Positions 59,401 to 64,000 of a stretch of DNA of 64,000 bases are shown one piece after another. Source of the stretch: Microvelia longipes. Lineage: Eukaryota > Arthropoda > Insecta > Hemiptera > Veliidae. The position numbers and the translations under genes are program-made. The notes beneath the pieces were generated by a model, which did not search any database, was not told where the DNA came from, and saw nothing but the letters and a program-made list of their open reading frames with translations. Every line of letters starts with the position of its first letter. The first letter of the stretch is position 1. The DNA lies in contig JACMZG010001913.1 in the NCBI GenBank assembly GCA_018340805.1, positions 32,434,458-32,498,457 on the forward strand, written 5' to 3'.

Positions 59401-61524
59401 ATTATAATTAGTCAATTATAATTATGGGTTAGTTACTCACCCTCACTACTTCGGACTCGCTTTGCTCGTCCTTAGACAGTAAATAAATTCGTTTTATTCT
59501 ACAGTATTTCGTTTTGTTTCACCCATCTAGTCACTGAACTTTTATGATCCACGAAACTTATTTATTTTGTTAGTAACAGATTTCAACTCAATTAATTATT
59601 TTTAGATTGTTTACAATTTTTAACAAACCATAAATTAATTTGATAAAACTTAAACTAATGCATCGTTAGTTACTAATGCACTTAAATAAAATAAAACAAG
59701 ACATATTTGTTGGTCTTCTCATCGTTCCCTGTTTTATGGATTTTTGTTAATTTTGAGCCATTATAGCCGGTTAATGACCACATAAAAAATGAAATTCAGT
59801 ATAGCACAACTAGACTTAAAGATTGATTTTTGTGCCAAGTTAAACTCTGCTTACACTCTTTAGCATAAGTACAAAGCTACGATGCTAACAGATTCACAAA
59901 CACACTCTCTTACTGACCGACATTCAGATTTGTAAACACTACTGAGGAGGTCATAAAATACCTAACGGATAATTTAGATGAAATTTCAGTTTTGGGTTTA
60001 TACTCCCAACACAACATCTACGGTATCAAAGAAGAAAAGTAAAATCATTTTACAATAATTCCAAAAGACCGAATTCTGATTTGGTTATTTCAGATATTTT
60101 ATTAGACCTTTGATTGTATCAAAGGTCTAATAAGATGCAGTCTAGTAAGATGCAGTCAAAGATGGGATTGACATCTCTGGATAAAGCTTTGGAGAGGAGT
60201 TCAAAATTAATGAACATACTATTTTTCTTCTTTATTAAGTTTCCTATTTAGGAAATATTAATAATCCAAAAGAAATGAGGGAGGTATTGTTTAGATTTAC
60301 CTGAACAAATTCCACCATTTCATCAGCAGTATTATCAGTCTTATTCATCAGTACGTCTTGACAGATTTCCTCTGTGGGTAGATGTTCCAGCAATTCTTCG
60401 AACATTTTCCAAAACATTTTTGCATCTTCTTCGTCGATATCTTCTTCAGTTGCGATGCTCATAAAGAGTGTCGCGTCATCGTAGTTGATAAAATGTTGAC
60501 TACCTGACGTCATGTTTCTGACTACAGTGCATTCTTTACTATCTGGGAAATCAATTACTCGCGCGCAGATTTTCAACATTTCTTTGAAAGCGTATGGAAC
60601 AGTGTTGATAAAACTGATCGCAGCATTGTTTCCTACAAAAAAATCATCCGTATCACATTGAAAACTTTTAGCAAATTTTCAGTAAATCATATAAAAATGA
60701 TAATGACCGTATCAGAGTAAACCTCGCGGGAACCACCTTAGATGGCATTAAAATCGTTACACTCAAGTATATTTTAAATTTGTCGATTTTACCTATAATC
60801 TTATATAAACAAAGAGCGTCACCTGTTACGCTAACTACAGACTTCTGTGGTGACCAGGGAGGCAGCTAAAAGGCGTGAATAATTTAAGATTGACAAAATT
60901 TAGGGGTAGGGTATTGGAAAATAAGGCTTAGGAGAATATGTGAATAAAAAATCCCCCTTCAGGGAGCCTAACTTTTGTTTGTCGACTCATTAGGACCTCA
61001 GCGATTTTAGCCCCCCCCCCACCTCAATGAAGTTGCTAATTTTTATCGGTATAGTGATAGGGACTTATATTTAAATTAGGATTTAGCGAGTTTTTATCAT
61101 GAAAATGGCAATTATGAGGTTGTTCGGACGACGGAAGTTGAAGGTGGGAGATAGATTTAATCTCCCCCTCTCAAATGTAAATAAGTTTAATATTAAACAA
61201 AATTAAATAAGGTTTGTCTTATTTACAAGCTCATATAAGCAATTCACGTAAGTTCTAAACTGGCTTACCCTTTTCTCTGAAAAAAGAAATCATCCTGTCG
61301 TGATTATCGTAGAAAATTTTAATAAATTTCATATAATTATTTCCCTTATAGCCTTGCTGAGTCATGTACTTGATGTACCTATCTTCAGTACGGTTTCTAT
61401 GAAGCATAACAAAGTCTTCCGAAGTATCGTTAAAGTCCTCTTCAAGAACTTCGAGCCAGTATTCGTAGGAAAACTGACTTAACATCTTCCGCACTGATTT
61501 TATAGTGAGCAGTTTCTCCAACAT
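41423..61524 (-). CDS. Methuselah-like class B seven-transmembrane receptor, seven exons
   Basis: Seven minus-strand exons join with matching splice phases: 61524-61269, 60632-60301, 58936-58642, 54516-54438, 53421-53234, 43078-42916 and 41708-41423, giving about 532 residues from the first ATG seen. Residues 1 to about 225 form an acidic, mostly hydrophilic ectodomain with five N-X-S/T sequons. Membrane segments lie near residues 229-252, 263-281, 297-315, 340-360, 388-416, 439-460 and 466-488. Class B/Mth-like marks are the Cys before TM3 (291) paired with Cys380 in the second outer loop, FFWLNVMCFDI in TM3, GWGVP in TM4, YGP in TM5 and TALQG in TM7. The family binds peptide or protein ligands at the plasma membrane and signals through G proteins; the ligand here is unknown. 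No signal peptide is visible, so an upstream exon probably exists. Introns are 0.6-10.2 kb and repeat-filled. The 7TM part is near certain; linkage of the first two exons rests on phase and continuity. Confidence 0.88.
42916..43078 (-). CDS. Receptor exon 6 (TM5 and third inner loop)
   Basis: The acceptor is TGTGTTGCAG/AT and the donor GCCAG/GTAACA; the exon is 163 nt, phase 1 in and 2 out. It encodes RARWLYLYGPIAVLIVLNLI, the rest of TM5, and a polar third inner loop rich in Ser, Asn and Lys (HHKKTKILNSKD). It is separated from exon 5 by a 10.2-kb intron that carries most of the satellite and transposon load of the gene. Confidence 0.9.
43393..43442. repeat. Perfect 21-bp inverted repeat (hairpin)
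   Basis: Arms 43393-43413 and 43422-43442 (GGCTTGAATAACGATCCTAC with one more base) with an eight-base loop. In receptor intron 5, 315 bases from exon 6. Confidence 0.9.
45235..45310 (+). repeat. Weak relic of a hammerhead-bearing element
   Basis: GGTA, CTGATGA, TGGCC, then ATGAAATATTTTTGTGGAAA. The core heptamer is intact but stem II and the segment after GAAA are decayed. The TTTTGTGGAAAGACTC run resembles the arms of the 28.6-kb element. Confidence 0.3.
45701..46303. mobile_element. Second RepE long-inverted-repeat element
   Basis: The right end is intact (GGCCTGGCTCTTGGACTAT) and the left end decayed (TTGGTCCAAGATCCCGG). The body aligns through the whole 34221-34963 copy but lacks its middle portion. 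It lies in the fifth receptor intron. Confidence 0.78.
47091..47370 (+). mobile_element. tRNA-derived SINE
   Basis: The head 47091-47192 has an acceptor stem (ACCCGTG with CACGGGC), a box A (GTGGTGTAGTGG) and a box B (GGATTCAATCC, 47172-47182). An extra stretch of about 30 bp enlarges the tRNA-like fold. The body contains CCTTCAGAAGGGACGTAAAG and CCGGTGGTC, a string common in arthropod SINEs. It sits in receptor intron 5, on the strand opposite to the gene. Confidence 0.75.
47390..47690 (+). repeat. RepC copy
   Basis: GGTTTAACAGCGAGGGCACA, GTAGAACACTATCTTAGGGA, GCTGGCAAAAAGGGCCCAAC, GTGACCTACTTGCC. Directly follows the SINE. Lacks the hairpin of the 7.2-kb copy. Confidence 0.7.
47695..47790 (-). 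repeat. RepA fragment
   Basis: On the minus strand: ACTAGAGGGGCCCTATTGG, then AACATCGAAAAAGTAACCTG and ACCACCTTCGACT, matching the region before the 16.9-kb core. Confidence 0.6.
47885..48150 (-). repeat. GC-rich polyhairpin module 2
   Basis: Minus-strand counterpart of 640-990 with the same order of hairpins. Here one hairpin is longer (GGGCCGC-GAA-GCGGCCC) and another intact (CCGC-GGA-GCGG) where module 1 is decayed. It ends near TTAGCGAATTTTC at 48085-48097. Receptor intron 5. Confidence 0.8.
48465..48665 (-). CDS. RepD short ORF, copy with frameshift
   Basis: Begins MASTNPRRAKQ and runs in the common frame through YMVEVILKRLR. It then shifts by a one-base loss relative to the other copies and stays open for a total of 66 codons. 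Same uncertainty as the 377-508 copy. Confidence 0.25.
   Translation of the reverse strand: MASTNPRRAKQPCKEEEPRSSLYMVEVILKRLRRFQLNRTILSDEKRYFYFKNHEYIFFNLKVILK
48466..49330 (-). repeat. RepD, near full-length copy 1
   Basis: In element order (minus strand): AGCGAATTTTCATTATGAAA, a GGTTGTTCGGATGACGGAAG segment, an AT microsatellite, GTAAGAGTTTCTACCCTTTC, two TGACGTCAT palindromes, CAATTTCAGCTCAATCG, a TATA-like segment, then the short ORF. The element ends after a second CAGCTCAATC-type sequence, so it is flanked inside by a short direct repeat. Confidence 0.85.
49440..49610 (-). CDS. RepD short ORF, 56 codons
   Basis: Begins MASTKPRRAKQARKAKEP, identical in frame to 377-508 through the VSAQSDN string, then continues 14 codons into flanking sequence. 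Basic N-terminus, no membrane segment. Confidence 0.3.
   Translation of the reverse strand: MASTKPRRAKQARKAKEPRSSLYMVEVILKRLRPVSAQSDNSKIDGSLPSVVGTLN
49440..50240 (-). repeat. RepD, near full-length copy 2
   Basis: Same order as 48466-49330 and the same strand, about 110 bases away. The two are highly similar over their whole length, including both TGACGTCAT sites and the microsatellite position, pointing to a tandem duplication or two insertions. Confidence 0.85.
51275..52633 (+). repeat. 56-bp satellite array in receptor intron 5
   Basis: About 24 copies of a 56-bp unit (GTGTTTAGTAATGTAGCAAG, TAACTTATTACAAGCGCAAG, CAGCGCTAATACGGAT). Individual units carry many scattered 1-8 base losses. 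A diverged unit with ACGCATGTGATAGTAACG lies at 52715-52770. Confidence 0.95.
53234..53421 (-). CDS. Receptor exon 5 (second inner loop, TM4, second outer loop)
   Basis: The acceptor is TTTTTTTATAG/C and the donor AAAC/GTAAGT; the exon is 188 nt. It encodes the basic loop FLKKKSQRKKKNDNFK, then TM4 from MYSLYGWGVPC. The outer loop ends GDPKCFFK, whose Cys should form the conserved disulfide with Cys291. The loop-plus-TM4 pattern (basic run, NFK, YSLYGWG) is typical of Mth-like receptors. Confidence 0.9.
53464..53770 (+). mobile_element. RepE, left half only
   Basis: Begins ATAGTCCTGGAGCTAG and follows the RepE left arm (CTTCAAACCA, TCTGCCTATTCAGAGTAGAG, CGCACAAATTTTAGTTT) to the region of ATTGGACGACTACTAC. 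The right arm is missing. In the receptor intron just upstream of exon 5 in transcription order. Confidence 0.7.
53898..53938 (-). ncRNA. Degenerate hammerhead-like motif in the opposite arm
   Basis: On the minus strand the core reads CTGTTGA (A to T change) with GAAAGATGGCTA following. Stem II is poorly paired. Probably inactive. Confidence 0.4.
54068..54116 (+). ncRNA. Hammerhead-ribozyme-like motif, intact core
   Basis: GGGCA, CTGATGA (54077-54083), one extra T, stem GATC-loop-GATT, GAAA (54099-54102), GCTGGC, then TA, the predicted cut site. All conserved core positions are present. Stem II has one G-U closing pair. The stem sequence differs from the 28.6-kb copy while pairing is kept. 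Confidence 0.55.
54438..54516 (-). CDS. Receptor exon 4 (TM3 micro-exon)
   Basis: This 79-nt exon lies between ATGTTACAG/GT and TTTTAG/GTAACT. It supplies 25 codons, FALQFSFLAMFFWLNVMCFD and then ILLAF. That is the diagnostic TM3 of Methuselah-like receptors, where an FFWLNVMCFDIW-type string is typical. Phases 1 in and 2 out fit exons 3 and 5 exactly. The exon sits between a ribozyme-bearing retroposon (53829-54151) and a RepB copy beginning near 54647. Confidence 0.9.
54647..55430 (+). repeat. RepB copy in receptor intron 3
   Basis: GGGTACGGGTTACCTCGGAA head, TTCGGACTCGCTTTGCTTGT, ATGATCCAACAAAAAATATG, GTACAAAGTTTCAACTCTCT, a CA-rich microsatellite at about 55245-55290, and TCCGGTGATATCCCGGTTTC; ends AATGAGGAAATGTAATAAG. 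Confidence 0.8.
56168..56740 (+). repeat. RepD, 5' part
   Basis: AGCGAATTTTCATAATGAAA start, GGTTGTTCTGATGACGAAAG, a long AT microsatellite (56295-56432), GTAAGTTTCTACCCTTCGT, then CAGCTGAATCGAACCATCAC. It stops where the GC hairpin ACGGGCCGAAGGCACGT begins. The short-ORF half is missing. Confidence 0.8.
56768..57185. mobile_element. Inverted-repeat element with duplicated right arm
   Basis: The left arm (56768-56898) pairs with the right arm (57056-57185), and a second right-arm copy lies between (56919-57018). Shared strings include CCTGAACAAGG, GACTCGTATCGGATGGGTGT and GGCTGGAACCG. The outer ends ATAGCCCAAGAGC and ATAGACCAAGAGC resemble RepE ends. There is no coding capacity. Receptor intron 3. 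Confidence 0.75.
57193..57370. mobile_element. 178-bp MITE-like element
   Basis: Inverted ends of 31 bp with about four mismatches (shared core CTAAAATCAGTTGA; outer part YATAGYACRACACACG). No ORF. It begins eight bases after the inverted-repeat element ending at 57185. Superfamily not recognised. Confidence 0.65.
57600..57810 (+). repeat. RepB-related segment
   Basis: AATAATGAAATGAAACTTGG, ATGTCTACAAGCGTGCTAAA, TGATCAAATATTGTTTCCGC and a TTTAATGACGTC string. Central part of the family, diverged. Confidence 0.5.
58642..58936 (-). CDS. Receptor exon 3 (ectodomain end, TM1, TM2)
   Basis: The exon begins after TTGTTAAG in phase 0 and ends AACG/GTAAGG in phase 1, 295 nt. It first encodes a Cys-rich linker with four Cys in ten residues (CINCPDLC) and a sequon NGT. 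Then come TM1 (IYTIGLWISVFFLAVTILVF), the loop LRRSIHGKC, TM2, and the conserved extracellular Cys of IYCLFN. A second acceptor, TTGTCCAG at 58915, would give a start out of phase with exon 2, so the upstream one was chosen. Confidence 0.88.
59445..60050 (+). repeat. RepB copy in receptor intron 2
   Basis: TTCGGACTCGCTTTGCTCGT, ACTTTTATGATCCACGAAAC, GGTTAATGACCACAT, CTTTAGCATAAGTACAAAG, GAGGAGGTCATAAAATACCT. Shorter in the middle than the 27.4-kb copy. Confidence 0.7.
60099..60133. repeat. Perfect 16-bp inverted repeat (hairpin)
   Basis: TTATTAGACCTTTGAT, loop TGT, and its reverse complement. Receptor intron 2, just after a RepB copy. Confidence 0.9.
60301..60632 (-). CDS. Receptor exon 2 (acidic ectodomain)
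   Basis: The acceptor TTTTTTTGTAG/GA and donor CAG/GTAAAT bound a 332-nt exon entered in phase 1 and left in phase 0. It encodes 110 complete codons with a strongly acidic stretch (EEDIDEEDAK), two sequons (NMT, NKT) and three cysteines. Predicted character is helical and soluble. It does not resemble the cysteine-rich Methuselah ectodomain of Drosophila that I know of, nor a GPS/GAIN domain. The phase fit to both neighbours is the main reason for placing it in this gene. Confidence 0.72.
61085..61150 (+). repeat. RepD 5' fragment
   Basis: AGCGAGTTTTTATCATGAAA, then TTATGAGGTTGTTCGGACGA and GGAAGTTGAAGGTGGGAG. Only the first 66 bases of the family remain. In receptor intron 1, 183 bases before exon 1 on the map. 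Confidence 0.65.
61269..61524 (-). CDS. Receptor exon 1 as seen (N-terminal ectodomain)
   Basis: This 256-nt exon runs from the ATG at 61524 (MLEKLLTIKSVRKML) to a donor GG/GTAAGC and ends in phase 1. It encodes 85 residues rich in Asp, Glu, Lys and aromatic residues, with sequons NDT and NRT. The frame stays open upstream through NFLFVKYISEK, so the ATG may be internal to a longer exon whose acceptor I cannot fix. No hydrophobic signal sequence is present, although a receptor of this class needs one; it may lie further upstream, inside or beyond the window. I do not recognise the domain. Confidence 0.65.
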
Positions 61525-61569
61525 TTTCTCCGAAATGTATTTAACGAAAAGAAAATTTAAATTTGAATT

Positions 61570-63100
61570 TAATTTTTATGTAAGCAGTTCAGCTACAATG
61601 CTTATCATTCTTACTTCTCAGCATCATTTATTGAAATGAAAACAATTTGTGTTATTTAATTATTTTTATTATTTCTGATTAACTTTCCCAGGTCTATAAG
61701 AAAAACCACGGGAAAGACTTGAAAAATATTTTCTGACGGATAACCAGAAACAACTTATCCAACAATTAATAACTTTGTTCTAAACTCTTTATAATTATTG
61801 TACTTCAGCATTGATTACATTAAATGGTCTATAAGTACCAAATTAACCCGAACAAATTATTTTATATTTATAACAATTGTCCTCCATCCATTGTCGCTTC
61901 TTCTACTGCTATTTCTTGTCATTTCTGAGTTTGTTAATTTATTTCAAGTAATTATTTTCTAGAATTTACTAAAAATATTAAAATTACAATTTTATTTAAA
62001 AAAAACATTGTTAAAAACTAACGAACTTTAACCTTCACATAATTTAAAATAATAAACATAATCCAAACAAAAATGCATTACGACTAAATATTACGCGCTT
62101 TCAACGTAAGTAAGAAACTACGTTAATATTACTCTTTCTGAATTAAATATTTCAAAACAGTTATATGCTACGTAAAATGACAAAATTAAATTTGAAAAGT
62201 ATTTGCGATAGATTACACTTTCTGCTTTAATTAAATAAGTTTTCTATCCAATTAAAAATAATTAACATGTTTTAATAAGAAGCAAAAGCAAATACACTTT
62301 TTGAAATAATATAAGCAAAACTATCATTATAAACAAATTAAGCAAAATATCATTATAATTACACTTTCTGAATAAAATTAAGCAAATAGCATTATAATTA
62401 CACTTTCTGAATTAAATTAAGCGTATATATCATTATAATTATACTTTCTAAATTAAATTAAGCGTATATATCATTATAATTACACTTTCTGAATTAAATT
62501 AAGCGTATATATCATTATAATTATACTTTATGAATTAAATTTAACAATAAAAAGAATACGTGGCTACAACTCAAAATATCAATTATATCTCTAGTCTTGC
62601 CTGTACGATGCATTCTTACAAACTGAATTAACTAAATAAAAGTACGGAGGACTCCATCGACTCCCCCAATATTTTAAAAATATTTGAATTTCTAAATATT
62701 TAATTACGTAATTCCTTCTTCAAGAGTTAATTTTTGGTAATTAAATTTCAACATTTAAATTGTACTTTCACTGAATTAAATTCGTGCGGATTTTTATTTA
62801 ATTTATTTTAAATTAAGCTTAAATTATCGTGTGATATATATAATTTTATGGATTGTTTATATGATGGTTACATGTAAGATGCCAAGTTCATAGCAAGGCT
62901 GAATCCAAAGGATAACAAAGAAAGGTTGCTTTTAAAAATGAATTTTAAAGGAGTTTTTTAGGAGTGGGGGTCTTTAAGATTGTCGTTAATTATTTTAAAA
63001 CATCATTAAATACTAATTAATTGTAATGATATGATAAATCAAGTAATGATAATATTGAATTAATAGAAATAAGAGGAGCGTTATTATATTCAACTGAATA
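61570..63100. other. Upstream of the visible receptor exons
   Basis: AT-rich with a 41-bp tandem array. No signal-peptide exon on the minus strand could be supported, but a short one could be missed. Confidence 0.5.
62325..62545 (+). repeat. About 41-bp tandem array
   Basis: Five units of AATTAAGCGTATATATCATT plus ATAATTACACTTTCTGAATTA, the first two with GCAAA in place of GCGTATA. Upstream of receptor exon 1 in transcription order. Confidence 0.85.
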
Positions 63101-63104
63101 AAAG

Positions 63105-63275
63105 AAAAAACTCGGATACGGGGTATCTCGAAACTGTTCCTCGTCACATCGGATTTGCTACGCTCATTCGCCCTACTTCGGACTCGCTTCGCTCGTCCTC
63201 AGGATATACAAGTTGTTAAATTTGTACAACAACACCTTTTCAAACTCGCTTCGTAACGATGGAAAGTATATTATA
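63105..63275 (+). repeat. RepB head
   Basis: GGATACGGGGTATCTCGAAA, GGATTTGCTACGCTCATTCG, TTCGGACTCGCTTCGCTCGT, then CAAACTCGCTTCG. The body is missing. Confidence 0.65.
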
Positions 63276-63959
63276 TAAATACATAAATAACACATATATT
63301 GTAAATAAAAATAATTTGTTCAAACAAAACTAAAACAACGATAAATAAAATGATTGTAAAATGTATTTTATTTTAACTAAATTTTTGCAATGAAATAATT
63401 TTATGAAATAAAGAAATATATTATATTATTATATTATATAAATAAAAATATAACAATAATGAAATTAAAATATATTAAATTAGCAATATAGTATTTTATT
63501 ATTGTAGCAAGTTCCTATAACTGGTTTAGTTGATGGGCTCACTCAAATAAGATACCGCGGGTGCATGTAGTGATTACCCTAAGGACCAAGCGGTCAAAGT
63601 GATAATCCGGATACAAAAAATATACAGAAAATTTTAAAAAAATTTAAAAAATTTGACGAGTGAGCCAGATACATTTAACTGTTTTTAAAATGCCATACGA
63701 ACATACTGATTGCACTATCTTTAAAGGAATTTTGTCTTTTAAGTAGTTTTAAAGGTCTGTTTGAAACATTTTATAGTTTTTTTTTTTTAATTTCGAAAAG
63801 CTTAAATAGAAATGTATCGTGTTTAAAAAAGCTTGAAATAGATGAAGTCCAAATAAAGAAGCTAAAATAACGTAGTTTTAACAGAAAACTGAGCAGTGGA
63901 GCAAACACAGCTCAGAGTCCGCTATATGACTCTGTCTAAAAGTCAGACTAGGATTCTCC

Positions 63960-64000
63960 TTCTTCAACTCTCCGGCACTGATGATAATCGTGAGGTCGAA
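63960..64000 (+). repeat. Hammerhead-like motif cut by the window end
   Basis: CTCCGGCA, CTGATGA, T, AATC-GTGA-GGTC, GAA, then the window ends. The start matches the intact motifs; the rest cannot be judged. Confidence 0.35.

Overview
The window is A+T-rich eukaryotic nuclear DNA (roughly 70 % A+T by eye), dense in dispersed repeats, satellites and microsatellites. It is very probably from an insect: the plus-strand gene at 35.0-38.3 kb encodes an Osiris-family (DUF1676) protein, a family known from insects. The insect order cannot be fixed from sequence alone.

Only two protein genes can be supported, both split by introns. (1) A partial Osiris-like gene on the plus strand has two visible exons (35022-35418 and 38050-38342). 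Its signal-peptide exon is missing or unproven. (2) A methuselah-like class B seven-transmembrane receptor lies on the minus strand, in seven phase-compatible exons between 61524 and 41423. It runs from an acidic, sequon-rich ectodomain I do not recognise, through all seven membrane helices, to a stop codon followed at once by a polyadenylation hexamer. Its 5' end may lie further upstream, since no signal peptide is seen. The two genes face each other tail to tail, about 3.1 kb apart.

Layout: 1-34 kb is intergenic and holds no gene I can support. It is built from a 47-bp satellite (4.5-6.4 kb) and repeat families that I name RepA (whose internal segment has become a 70-73 bp tandem array twice), RepB (about 0.6-1 kb, with a CA microsatellite at a fixed internal place), RepC, and RepD (carries a TATA-like box and a short ORF beginning MASTKPRR). 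Also present are GC-rich polyhairpin modules and a hAT-type element with an 8-bp target duplication. 34-39 kb is the Osiris locus, with tandem repeats in its intron and 3' region. 41-61.5 kb is the receptor gene; its 10-kb fifth intron contains a 56-bp satellite, a tRNA-derived SINE and two tandem RepD copies. 61.5-64 kb is AT-rich upstream sequence.

The most interesting non-coding signal is a set of hammerhead-ribozyme-like motifs (CTGATGA, short stem, GAAA, then GCYGGC-TH). Two are intact in their conserved core, and each sits in a palindromic element flanked by a perfect 12-bp direct repeat (28569-28752 and 53829-54151). This is what degraded Penelope-like retroelements or small ribozyme-bearing retroposons would look like. 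Six repeat-defined families plus these elements explain much of the non-genic sequence.
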